Of a DNA stretch of 6,575 nt, positions 1 to 5,859 are shown one piece after another. The DNA lies in the NCBI GenBank assembly GCA_037384225.1, contig JARROD010000239.1:1-6575 (forward strand), given 5' to 3'. Origin of the DNA: JARROD01 sp037384225 (GTDB lineage Bacteria; Pseudomonadota; Gammaproteobacteria; Pseudomonadales; Cellvibrionaceae). Positions within the stretch are counted from its first letter, which is position 1. Each line of letters begins with the position of its first letter. Under the pieces are notes generated by a model, which ran no database searches, was not told the DNA's origin, and worked only from the letters and a program-made list of their open reading frames with translations. A program made the translations under genes and the position numbers.

Positions 1-579
1 GCGAGTTTGGCAACGTATGCGCAAGGCGCTGCCGAGGCGCAATCGGTACTGCCACCCCACCAATTGGTAAGTACCACCACTGACAAACTGATGCAGGTTG
101 TAAAGGCCAATCAGGCAACTTACGAGAATAATCCCTCCAAGTATTTCAATGAAGTTGAGGATCTGCTGGACTCAGTGGTCGATTTCGACTTTATCGCCAG
201 GAGTGTCATGGGCCCTTACTGGAACAATGCCAGTGATAAACAAAAACAGAAGTTCGTTCGGGTTTTAAAGAAAAGTCTGGTGGAAACATACGCAAAAGGC
301 ATGGCCAAATTCAACGACCTGGAGATCGAGGTTTTGCCACCGGAAAAAGAAGTGCCTGAGTACGGCAAGGTAACCGTATTACAGAAGGTGAAGGCCGCGG
401 ATGGGGTCAATAAGATTGCCTATACCATGGGGCGGCGCAAAACGGATTCGCACTGGGTGTTGATTAATGTGGTACTGGATGGAGTGAATCTTGGTAAAAC
501 CTTTCGTAGCCAGTTTGCCCAGGCTGTCAAGGAGCACGAGGGTAATCTTGACGCCGCAATTGCCGGCTGGATGTCCTAG
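1..579 (+). CDS. mlaC: MlaC phospholipid-transport periplasmic protein, 5'-partial
   Basis: This is the C-terminal 192 codons of an MlaC / Ttg2D (toluene-tolerance Ttg2) family protein. MlaC is the soluble periplasmic shuttle that carries phospholipids between the MlaA outer-membrane complex and the inner-membrane MlaFEDB ABC transporter, helping to keep the outer membrane asymmetric. The frame is open from base 1, so the start lies outside the window. The first visible residues (ASLATYAQGAAEAQ) look like the end of a signal peptide. Family hallmarks seen are the N-terminal helical part ending in the DSVVDFDFIARSVMG segment, the central DKQKQKFVRVLKKSLVETYAKG helix, a lysine-rich beta-sheet (VTVLQKVKAADG), and the WVLINVVLDGVNLGKTFRSQF segment close to the C-terminus. 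The E. coli protein is about 211 residues, so only roughly 20 residues are missing. The TTG at position 7 is not a credible start. The stop TAG is at 577-579. In most gammaproteobacteria mlaB follows directly, but no MlaB is readable here. Confidence 0.9.
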   Translation, partial: ASLATYAQGAAEAQSVLPPHQLVSTTTDKLMQVVKANQATYENNPSKYFNEVEDLLDSVVDFDFIARSVMGPYWNNASDKQKQKFVRVLKKSLVETYAKGMAKFNDLEIEVLPPEKEVPEYGKVTVLQKVKAADGVNKIAYTMGRRKTDSHWVLINVVLDGVNLGKTFRSQFAQAVKEHEGNLDAAIAGWMS

Positions 580-617
580 TGCCCGAGAATGTGGGTGCGC
601 GGGTCCGGCTTTGTTGA
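579..617 (+). pseudogene. Possible mlaB start stump (12 codons)
   Basis: A GTG at 579-581 overlaps the last base of the mlaC stop (TAGTG), a spacing typical of translationally coupled genes. It reads VPENVGARVRLC and then meets TGA at 615-617. In complete mla operons the small STAS-domain gene mlaB often begins here. No STAS-like sequence continues in any frame up to the assembly gap, so this could be a broken mlaB, an assembly artefact or plain chance. The call rests on position only. Nothing in the 12 residues identifies the family. Confidence 0.2.
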
Positions 618-746
618 CGGCCCCGGAGCGCCGTTTAGAAAGTTTAAACAAACCCGACAAAAAATCCTGGGTCTGCTCAAATTTTTCCCTTTCAACAAGA
701 GCCTGGTTGCGCTCACTGATCGATATCCTTCGTTCTTTTTAAGAAC
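580..746. other. Non-coding or degraded stretch between mlaC and the gap
   Basis: No frame here reads as a recognisable protein. The plus-strand frame beginning ATG at 589 runs into the Ns, and the frame continuing from within mlaC ends at TAA near 740. Both look random in composition. No GC-rich hairpin with a T-run is seen, so mlaC has no obvious terminator here. The stretch may be the remains of the mlaB end of the operon. Confidence 0.4.
732..746. repeat. Perfect inverted repeat abutting the assembly gap
   Basis: GTTCTT (732-737), TTT, AAGAAC (741-746) form a perfect 6-bp stem with a 3-base loop. The right arm ends exactly where the Ns begin. It is AT-rich and short, so it is a weak terminator at best. 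The contact with the gap may mean that a longer repeat or palindrome broke the assembly. Confidence 0.45.
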
Positions 747-773
747 NNNNNNNNNNNNNNNNNNNNNNNNNNN
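747..773. other. Assembly gap (27 Ns)
   Basis: Bases 747-773 are all N, so this is a scaffold join and the true distance and content are unknown. Any frame running through it, such as the plus-strand frame from 589 to about 816, is not evidence of a gene. Confidence 0.99.
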
Positions 774-783
774 CTTGCAGGTC

Positions 784-813
784 TTGATAATAGTTTGTAT
801 ATTATACTATAAA
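784..813 (+). promoter_or_regulatory. Candidate sigma70-like promoter
   Basis: TTGATA (784-789) and TATAAA (808-813) lie 18 bases apart in a very AT-rich context and point right. The -10 region is embedded in a perfect inverted repeat (804-819), which could be an operator. It is more than 400 bases from the next start codon, so a link to the gene at 1229 would require a long leader. AT-rich sequence gives such matches by chance, so confidence is low. Confidence 0.22.
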
Positions 814-819
814 TAGTAT
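804..819. repeat. Perfect 16-bp palindrome, operator-like
   Basis: ATACTAT (804-810) and ATAGTAT (813-819) are exact reverse complements around AA. The symmetry and its overlap with a possible -10 box fit a binding site for a dimeric regulator. No regulator gene is in the window, and AT-rich DNA forms palindromes easily. Confidence 0.35.
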
Positions 820-824
820 TTTAA

Positions 825-855
825 TTTGGGTGCCAAAATACAGTTTTGGGTGCCA
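825..855. repeat. Two direct copies of TTTGGGTGCCA, 20 bp apart
   Basis: TTTGGGTGCCA occurs at 825-835 and again at 845-855, start to start exactly 20 bases (about two helical turns). The spacer creates an overlapping inverted repeat, CCAAAA (833-838) / TTTTGG (844-849). A related TGGGTGCC is found downstream of the large gene at 5051-5058, so this is a local repeat family and not a single accident. Confidence 0.5.
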
Positions 856-901
856 GTAAATGCGAAATTACATTAAATAATAAAACTTAAATTTCAAACA
901 T

Positions 902-915
902 TTTGGGTATATTCT
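902..915. repeat. 14-bp repeat TTTGGGTATATTCT, upstream copy
   Basis: This 14-mer is identical to bases 5033-5046 in the same orientation, on the other side of the 1240-codon gene. Two exact 14-mers in 6.6 kb are unlikely by chance. The 9-mer ATTTACGCT also occurs near both copies (935-943 and 5025-5033). Confidence 0.5.
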
Positions 916-1048
916 TCCTTGCGCGTCAGACTCGATTTACGCTAGGGCAATGTCATCGACAGAAGATAGGGTAGGCTTTGTTTTATATTTAGGGCCGTGG
1001 ACGAATTTTCGGTTTCGAGGCGCCCGTCTGGTGTTTACCAAAGCGTTA

Positions 1049-1137
1049 GCGCGCCGGGAAAAGTAAGTTGAATCTTGCAGGGTGACAGTCCCTGTCGGGC
1101 AAGGTCCGGCCAACCACTTACCGGAAGAATTCGGTAA
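1049..1137 (+). ncRNA. Structured RNA element resembling group II intron domain I
   Basis: This stretch can fold into nested helices: AAGT 1061-1064 with ACTT 1116-1119, GTTG 1067-1070 with CAAC 1111-1114, CTTG 1074-1077 with CAAG 1100-1103, and the hairpin CAGGG 1078-1082 / CCCTG 1090-1094. A hairpin TTACCG / CGGTAA (1118-1137) adjoins them and shares two bases. The string AGGGTGACAGTCCC closely resembles the AGGGTGAGAGTCCC of domain I in the Oceanobacillus iheyensis group IIC intron, and the opening GCGCGCC resembles the GTGYGCC start of bacterial group II introns. No domain V or intron-encoded reverse transcriptase follows. It would therefore be only a 5' fragment, or an unrelated leader RNA placed about 90 bases before the next start codon. 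The helices are seen; the intron identity is inference. Confidence 0.42.
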
Positions 1138-1228
1138 CTAATCAAGGCCGCTTATAAGCTGATAATAAAATGATAATAAACTGAGACACCCGCTCATTTA
1201 CTATAAGCAGACCCCAAAAGGCTATCAA
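1138..1228 (+). promoter_or_regulatory. Proximal leader of the large glycosidase gene
   Basis: This stretch holds a perfect palindrome GCTTATAAGC (1150-1159) followed by two copies of TGATAATAAA (1160-1169 and 1171-1180), spaced 11 bases apart, about one helical turn. Each copy contains GATAAT, a fair -10 box, but no convincing -35 partner is seen at the right distance. The mix of palindrome and phased repeats suggests regulator binding. No specific regulator can be named. Confidence 0.25.
1216..1221 (+). promoter_or_regulatory. Ribosome binding site for the gene at 1229
   Basis: AAAAGG lies 7 bases before the ATG at 1229. It is a modest Shine-Dalgarno match but correctly spaced. It supports the upstream ATG even though this gives a long basic stretch ahead of the signal peptide. 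Confidence 0.45.
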
Positions 1229-4200
1229 ATGATAAAACCCCGTAGAACCACCGATAACGTTACACGACGAAAGAATAAAAAATACAGTGATTCTAATAGA
1301 GGTAAAAAAAGCCATACGCTGAGCCTCGCCATCAGCCTGTTTATTGCGGGCCAAGCGTTCGCCCAAGACCATACCGTAAGCTTCGACACGGAGGATCCCG
1401 GTGAATATAAAGGACTCGATCTTTGGGGGCTGGACACTGCCTGGCTGTGGGATGCTAACGTTATCCGCGGCGTAAATTTCATGGGCAAGCCCCAGGTGGA
1501 TGTAATCCGGTTTTCGTTTACGGGCGATACCCCTATCGTCGACGGAGAGCTAACGGGTTCTGGTATCGACGAATTTAATGAGCGCATGCGCATCGTCGAC
1601 ACCTACACCGGCCCTGACACGGTTCTCTATCTCAACAACGATACTGAAAATTGGACTAGCAATCCCTATCTAGACACCAATGGCGTCGACCCTACTGCTT
1701 GGGCCGAGCTCATAGCCGTGACCACGCGCAAGGCCGAAGAAGCGGGACGCAAAGTCATTTCGGTAGCTCCCTTCAACGAGCCTGACTACGGTACCTGGCA
1801 AGGGGATATTAGCCGCTTTGGCGATGTCTCCAGGTGGCTTCGCCAAAGCGGCAACTTCCCGGAATTCAGCAATTCCGTTCCGACTGGGGAGTTCATTAGT
1901 ATCATGGGCGGCAATACGCTCAATAACGACCAGGCGGCCAACTGGTACGATACACTAAATGGCTTGGGATTACTCGAAGAAGGCAATACCCATCAGCTAG
2001 CAGGCAGCTTCGATAGCTACGCTCAGTTTTACCAGACGGTTGAGCAGAACGGTGATATCGGTACCAACGACGAGCTTCATAATGTTATGGAGGCCATGGT
2101 AGGAGCCGAGTACGGGATGGACAACGGCATTTGGTGGGGCACCGCCGAGCGGGCTCGCGGCGAGTTTGTAAAAGCAAGCGACGGCATGCGTCTCGCCTAC
2201 GCGGAAGACCGCCCGAACTGGACCGCAGCTTCGGTCTACCGAGCGCCCAGCGGCAAGATCCAAGCCTTCGTGGGAGAATCGGAGCGGCAGGCCCAGCCAA
2301 CCACCTATCGCTTTTTCGCCAGGGACCGTCCGGTTTTCTACAATGGCTACGGTCCACAGCGATTCTTTGACGTCACCACCACAGGAGCCCAGGGCTACCA
2401 GACACCCAACCACAGAAATGCAGAGAGCGTGGTCAATATCACCTGGGGCGAAGATGTGCAGCCTGTGATCGACGGCCGTTACTACTTGGTCAACCGCGGC
2501 AGCTCGCAAGTGATGGAGGTCGCCGGGTCCAGTGCGGACAATGGCGCGTTTATCGAACAGAACGCGTTCGATGGGGGCACGAATCAGCAGTGGGATGTCA
2601 CTCCCATACGCCGGGACATCGGAGGCGACAACAGTTACTTCGAAATCAGAGCGGTCCACAGTGGCAAGGTGCCGGATGTGTACAATTTCTCGCTGGAGGA
2701 CGGGGGCGATATCAGGCAATATGAAGCTGGCGAGTATCCGGGCGCTAACCAGCAGTGGTTCCTCGAATACGTTGAAGACGGCTGGTTCACCATTGGCAGC
2801 CGCTGGAGCGGTCTGTATCTTTCGGTAGACGATACAAATGTGGTTCAAAAGACAGCCGACGGTCAAGCCAACCAACAGTGGCGCCTCGTTTCAGCAGTGG
2901 CCGATCCCACCGATTTCACCGCTCCATCCAGGCCAGAGGGCGTGCGGGCAAGGGCCAATGCGGCATCTGTGAACGTGAGCTGGAGCCCCAATCCGGAGGT
3001 CGACCTCGGCGGCTCCACAGTATTGCGAACCACTTGGGGCGGTCCTTACGAGATCGTGGCGCGGGGGCTAACGGACACTTCATTCACGGATAACTCAGCC
3101 AGCCAATCCGGGCCCTACTACTACGTGGTTCAGGCAGTCGATAAATCCGGCAACCGGTCTGCCCAGTCGGACGAGACAAGTGCAACGCCGACCGGCGCCG
3201 CGGCATTGGTGGCTCATTACGCTTTTCAGCTCGATGCAACGGATGAGTCTATCAACGAGAACAACGTGTATCTAAATAGTGGAGCCGGGTATAGCCCAGG
3301 GGGCGTAGATGGAAGTCACCTCTCTCTAAACGGAGGCTCCCTGAGCCTTCCGGCAGATGTGGCAAGCCACGACCAACTCACGATTGCGGCCTGGATAAAC
3401 TGGAGTGGCGGCTCGTCCTGGCAACGCATCTTCGACTTCGGAAACGGCACCAACGAATACCTCTTCCTGACGCCCGCTAACGCGGACGGCCAGACCATGC
3501 AGTTCACGATCTACGACGACGGCGTAGCCCATGAATTGTACACATCTGCGCCACCGGTCGGCGAATGGACCCATGTCGCGGTCGTGCTTGGAGACGGTAC
3601 CGCCGAATTGTACGTCAATGGCGTTCTCGCGACTTCGACGACAACCACGATCAAGCCTTCCGATTTCAATCCGGTCATCAACTACATCGGTAAAAGCCAG
3701 TATCCTGACCCCCTGTTCAAGGGAGCGATCGATGAGTTTCGCATTTACAACTACGCGTTGAGCGAGGCCGACGTGGCATCCTTGGCCGACGCCAGCGTGG
3801 AGGATATTCCGTCCGTGCCAGAGATCGAGCTGGAAAATAGTGACTTCGAAGCCGGCGTGGGCAGTTTTCCCGAGTTCGATGGGTTTGATAACCCAGCCCA
3901 TGATGTTCCTGGTTGGACGAATTACATTGTCACCGACGCAGGCGTCGAAGCTGGTAACGCTTGGTGGGGAACCTACAACGGCAGCTATTCTGCCTTTATG
4001 AGTGTAAATAGCTCAGCCTATCTGCTGAGTGAATATACCATTCAGCCGGGAGACGAGTTCGACCTCTCCTTCGTTGCCAAAACCTGGAATGGGGGAACTT
4101 CGGAATGGACGGCTTCATTGTTCTATGACGATCCCGCCAACGTATTCGGTAGTTACAGCTCGGCTACAACTCCCGATTGGGTAGAATACTCATCCACGAT

Positions 4201-4951
4201 TTCCTCCACGGCAGCAGCAGTTGGTGGCAAATTGGGTATTTTATTTACGAATACCGGAGGAAGCTTCGCTAACATAGACGACGTTTCGATACGCCGCGCT
4301 GTCGAAAAAGGCGCTCCCTATTTTCTGGTTACCACCGATCCGGAAATCCTTTCGCCCGCGAATCATAAGATGCAGGACGTAGCGATCAAGGTGTCGTTCT
4401 TCGATGACGATATCGATCCCGACGACTTGACCCTAACCTGTTCCATAGCCAGCGATGAACCGGACAACGGTGCGAACGACGGCAATACGAACGGCGACGT
4501 TAACGGGTCCGACGGCTATACGGCACCGGTTCCTGTCACCCTCACCTTTGACAGTACCGGCTACGTGGGAACAGTGCAGCTTCGCGCCGAACGTAGCGAT
4601 TCGGGTTCAGGTCGTGTCTACACGGTCAGCTGCGGCATCACAGACGGATTAGGTAACAGCAGAACCGCGAGTTCCGAAGTGGAGGTTCCCTTCGACGAAG
4701 GCGATGCAATCGATGATGACGATACGTCTGATACCGGCGATTCAGGAGATACCGGCGATTCAGGTGATACCGGCGATTCAGGAGATACCGGCGATTCAGG
4801 TGATACCGGCAATTCGAATAATGACAACAATAACGCGGCTAATCAGTCTTCATCTTCCGGTGGTGGCGGTAGCTTTGGCCGGATGGGGTTGTTGTTATTG
4901 TCGTTTGCCGGGTTGCGTAGGAAAAAGCTTGTACAACGCTCCGGGTCTTAA
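1229..4951 (+). CDS. Secreted multidomain glycoside hydrolase (GH-A-like) with RICIN, FN3, LamG and GlyGly-CTERM
   Basis: This 1240-residue exported protein probably cuts a complex polysaccharide. The exact substrate cannot be read from sequence. It opens with a long basic n-region and a Sec signal peptide, probably cleaved after A45 (QAFA-QDH). Residues about 48-310 look like a clan GH-A TIM barrel: NEP at 183-185 gives a candidate acid/base E184, and NVMEAM gives a candidate nucleophile E288, followed by GIWWG. A beta-sandwich follows to about 400. A RICIN beta-trefoil (415-556) has three NQQW motifs with W455, W510 and W551. Then come FN3 (562-655), a LamG-like jellyroll (660-854), a carbohydrate-binding-like beta-sandwich (865-1022) and an Ig-like 'ANHKM' domain (about 1030-1154) holding the only two cysteines, C1071 and C1135. 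A DTGDSG repeat (1168-1197) and an Asn/Ser linker lead to a GlyGly-CTERM: GGGGS 1211-1215, hydrophobic 1216-1229, RRKK 1230-1233. GlyGly-CTERM proteins are normally type II secretion substrates processed by rhombosortase. The gene is monocistronic with a terminator 45 bases downstream. Domain calls are from pattern memory, not a search. Confidence 0.88.
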   Translation: MIKPRRTTDNVTRRKNKKYSDSNRGKKSHTLSLAISLFIAGQAFAQDHTVSFDTEDPGEYKGLDLWGLDTAWLWDANVIRGVNFMGKPQVDVIRFSFTGDTPIVDGELTGSGIDEFNERMRIVDTYTGPDTVLYLNNDTENWTSNPYLDTNGVDPTAWAELIAVTTRKAEEAGRKVISVAPFNEPDYGTWQGDISRFGDVSRWLRQSGNFPEFSNSVPTGEFISIMGGNTLNNDQAANWYDTLNGLGLLEEGNTHQLAGSFDSYAQFYQTVEQNGDIGTNDELHNVMEAMVGAEYGMDNGIWWGTAERARGEFVKASDGMRLAYAEDRPNWTAASVYRAPSGKIQAFVGESERQAQPTTYRFFARDRPVFYNGYGPQRFFDVTTTGAQGYQTPNHRNAESVVNITWGEDVQPVIDGRYYLVNRGSSQVMEVAGSSADNGAFIEQNAFDGGTNQQWDVTPIRRDIGGDNSYFEIRAVHSGKVPDVYNFSLEDGGDIRQYEAGEYPGANQQWFLEYVEDGWFTIGSRWSGLYLSVDDTNVVQKTADGQANQQWRLVSAVADPTDFTAPSRPEGVRARANAASVNVSWSPNPEVDLGGSTVLRTTWGGPYEIVARGLTDTSFTDNSASQSGPYYYVVQAVDKSGNRSAQSDETSATPTGAAALVAHYAFQLDATDESINENNVYLNSGAGYSPGGVDGSHLSLNGGSLSLPADVASHDQLTIAAWINWSGGSSWQRIFDFGNGTNEYLFLTPANADGQTMQFTIYDDGVAHELYTSAPPVGEWTHVAVVLGDGTAELYVNGVLATSTTTTIKPSDFNPVINYIGKSQYPDPLFKGAIDEFRIYNYALSEADVASLADASVEDIPSVPEIELENSDFEAGVGSFPEFDGFDNPAHDVPGWTNYIVTDAGVEAGNAWWGTYNGSYSAFMSVNSSAYLLSEYTIQPGDEFDLSFVAKTWNGGTSEWTASLFYDDPANVFGSYSSATTPDWVEYSSTISSTAAAVGGKLGILFTNTGGSFANIDDVSIRRAVEKGAPYFLVTTDPEILSPANHKMQDVAIKVSFFDDDIDPDDLTLTCSIASDEPDNGANDGNTNGDVNGSDGYTAPVPVTLTFDSTGYVGTVQLRAERSDSGSGRVYTVSCGITDGLGNSRTASSEVEVPFDEGDAIDDDDTSDTGDSGDTGDSGDTGDSGDTGDSGDTGNSNNDNNNAANQSSSSGGGGSFGRMGLLLLSFAGLRRKKLVQRSGS
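4730..4819 (+). repeat. 18-bp in-frame tandem repeat encoding DTGDSG
   Basis: There are four full copies of an 18-bp unit (4730-4747, 4748-4765, 4766-4783, 4784-4801) and a fifth degenerate copy (4802-4819, reading DTGNSN). The full copies differ only in the last base, alternating A, T, A, T. This implies growth by duplication of a 36-bp double unit. The encoded acidic, flexible linker sits just before the surface-anchoring tail. Being a multiple of three, copy-number change would alter linker length without a frameshift. Confidence 0.9.
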
Positions 4952-4996
4952 TTAGTCACGTGTATGTCCTTGGCAATAGGATTTGCCGGGTTGAGG

Positions 4997-5022
4997 AAAA
5001 GCCCGCATTTAGCGGGCTTTTT
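4997..5022 (+). terminator. Rho-independent terminator after the glycosidase gene
   Basis: AAAAGCCCGC (4997-5006), loop ATTTA, GCGGGCTTTT (5012-5021) and one further T form a perfect 10-bp stem with a U-tract. It lies 45 bases past the stop at 4951. Read on the minus strand it also ends in a T-run, so it could serve the leftward frame ending at 5182 as well. Confidence 0.92.
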
Positions 5023-5032
5023 ACATTTACGC

Positions 5033-5058
5033 TTTGGGTATATTCTCACCTGGGTGCC
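5033..5058. repeat. Downstream copy of the TTTGGGTATATTCT / TGGGTGCC repeat
   Basis: TTTGGGTATATTCT (5033-5046) is identical to 902-915, and TGGGTGCC (5051-5058) matches the core of the copies at 828-834 and 848-854. Here the two motifs are joined by only four bases, whereas upstream they are about 50 bases apart in the other order. The pattern resembles a dispersed REP-like or transposon-end repeat, but no matching transposase is seen next to it. Confidence 0.45.
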
Positions 5059-5147
5059 GTTTACTCCTATTTCATCATGGGCAGTGACCGATTTAACGAA
5101 GTATTGAAAAACAGCTGGCGTGGCGTACGGAGCCTGTAGGTTGGGTT

Positions 5148-5175
5148 AGGCAATAATCCGTGTATGATTGTGCCT
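5148..5175. repeat. Imperfect inverted repeat just past the leftward gene
   Basis: AGGCA (5148-5152) with TGCCT (5171-5175) and AATC (5155-5158) with GATT (5166-5169) form an interrupted stem right after the minus-strand stop at 5182-5184. It lacks a T-run on the minus strand, so it may be a processing hairpin or simply chance. The preceding TAGGTTGGGTTAGGC resembles a repeat often met between proteobacterial genes. Confidence 0.3.
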
Positions 5176-5181
5176 GTTAGT

Positions 5182-5859
5182 TCAATAATCGTAGATATGC
5201 TCGAGCTGAATACCTGCTTTGTTGATATAGCCTAGCATGCTGCCTAGTGTGTTGACGCTGACGAGCACCGCATTTCTTTCTCGCTCGGGTGTGGTGACCA
5301 TGCGCGAGTCAAATAGTGGATAGGCTTGGTTAAAGTCGAAGGTTTGGTCTTTACTTTTTACGATAGATACCACGATAAATTGGTTGCCGGAAATATCATT
5401 TATTTCCAGCCCCTGCGCGGTGAGTTGGGGGAGAATTTTGGTGAACGGATCCCAGCGTGGAATGGATAGAATTTGCAGGTTTTGAGCTGCGGCCAAACGT
5501 TTTACTCCATCCGGCAATTTTAATGGGTTTGCGTGGTTGAATTTTGCGGTTAGATAAATTTGACCGTCGCTCGCTTCGAATGTGGTTTTGGCGCCGAGTT
5601 CAATGAGCTTGGCGTAGCCTGTTTTAAATCCGAATTCGAGGGTGACAAACAGTTTGCGTTCCAGTTTGCGAATGAAATTGTTGGCGAAGAATTCGGGTTC
5701 GGACCAGATTTTTTTCACCCACGACCAATAATCAAATTCATACCAGGCCTTTTCGTAGACACTTTTCATCATGTATTCGACCGTGGTGCTCACACCAATC
5801 ACGTCTAACATCACGATGTAGTCTTCATTTTTCGTGTAAACGCCTTCGCTTAAGTTCAA
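5182..5859 (-). CDS. Hypothetical protein, probably 5'-truncated
   Basis: This is a 225-codon minus-strand frame that I do not recognise. The only start at its upstream edge is TTG (5857-5859), directly preceded in frame by TGA, with no good Shine-Dalgarno sequence. An ATG 16 codons inside (VM-LDV) is the alternative. The sequence looks like a genuine folded protein: aromatic-rich helices (YEKAWYEFDYWSWVKKIW), a FIRKLERKLF segment, alternating strands (FVTLEFGF, IYLTAKF, QFIVVSIV) and a C-terminus ending HIYDY. There is no signal peptide, no clear membrane span and no known catalytic motif. The upstream edge coincides with a methyltransferase frame that also lacks a start, so the true N-terminus was probably lost in a rearrangement. 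It may be a pseudogene or a short product from the internal ATG. Confidence 0.5.
   Translation of the reverse strand: MNLSEGVYTKNEDYIVMLDVIGVSTTVEYMMKSVYEKAWYEFDYWSWVKKIWSEPEFFANNFIRKLERKLFVTLEFGFKTGYAKLIELGAKTTFEASDGQIYLTAKFNHANPLKLPDGVKRLAAAQNLQILSIPRWDPFTKILPQLTAQGLEINDISGNQFIVVSIVKSKDQTFDFNQAYPLFDSRMVTTPERERNAVLVSVNTLGSMLGYINKAGIQLEHIYDY

Larger units (their letters stand above)
774..1048. other. AT-rich intergenic stretch with short repeats, no gene
   Basis: No frame here reads as a protein. Bases 780-905 are strikingly AT-rich compared with the following gene. They hold a palindrome (804-819), two copies of TTTGGGTGCCA (825-835, 845-855) and one TTTGGGTATATTCT (902-915). Between 916 and 1048 I see only small hairpins, such as CGAA-TT-TTCG at 1002-1011 and TGGT-GTTT-ACCA at 1029-1040. 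They may belong to the same transcript as the structured element that follows. Confidence 0.5.

Noticed and set aside
589..816. Plus-strand frame crossing the N run
   Set aside because: Ten of its codons are Ns and its composition looks random; it is not evidence of a gene.
990..1137. Cobalamin riboswitch
   Set aside because: The GGGAA and GGTGA-like strings are suggestive, but the conserved GCCACTG and the CCCGCAACTG core are absent, and the gene downstream is not linked to cobalamin.
1229..1365. Lipoprotein or twin-arginine signal on the large protein
   Set aside because: There is no lipobox cysteine near the cleavage site. The basic n-region has RR pairs but no proper S/T-RR-x-F-L-K motif next to the hydrophobic core.
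1997..2875. A 292-codon open frame on the minus strand
   Set aside because: It lies wholly inside the well-supported 1240-codon gene, has no recognisable domain, and is explained by the codon bias of that gene.
3326..3901. A 191-codon minus-strand open frame
   Set aside because: It is opposite the LamG-coding part of the large gene, and its translation shows no protein-like motifs.
4730..4819. CRISPR-like array of short repeats
   Set aside because: The 18-bp units are contiguous with no spacers and sit in frame in a protein linker.
5130..5160. Short peptide or gene in the TAGGTTGGGTTAGG stretch
   Set aside because: The string resembles a common intergenic repeat of proteobacteria, and no frame of useful length is present.
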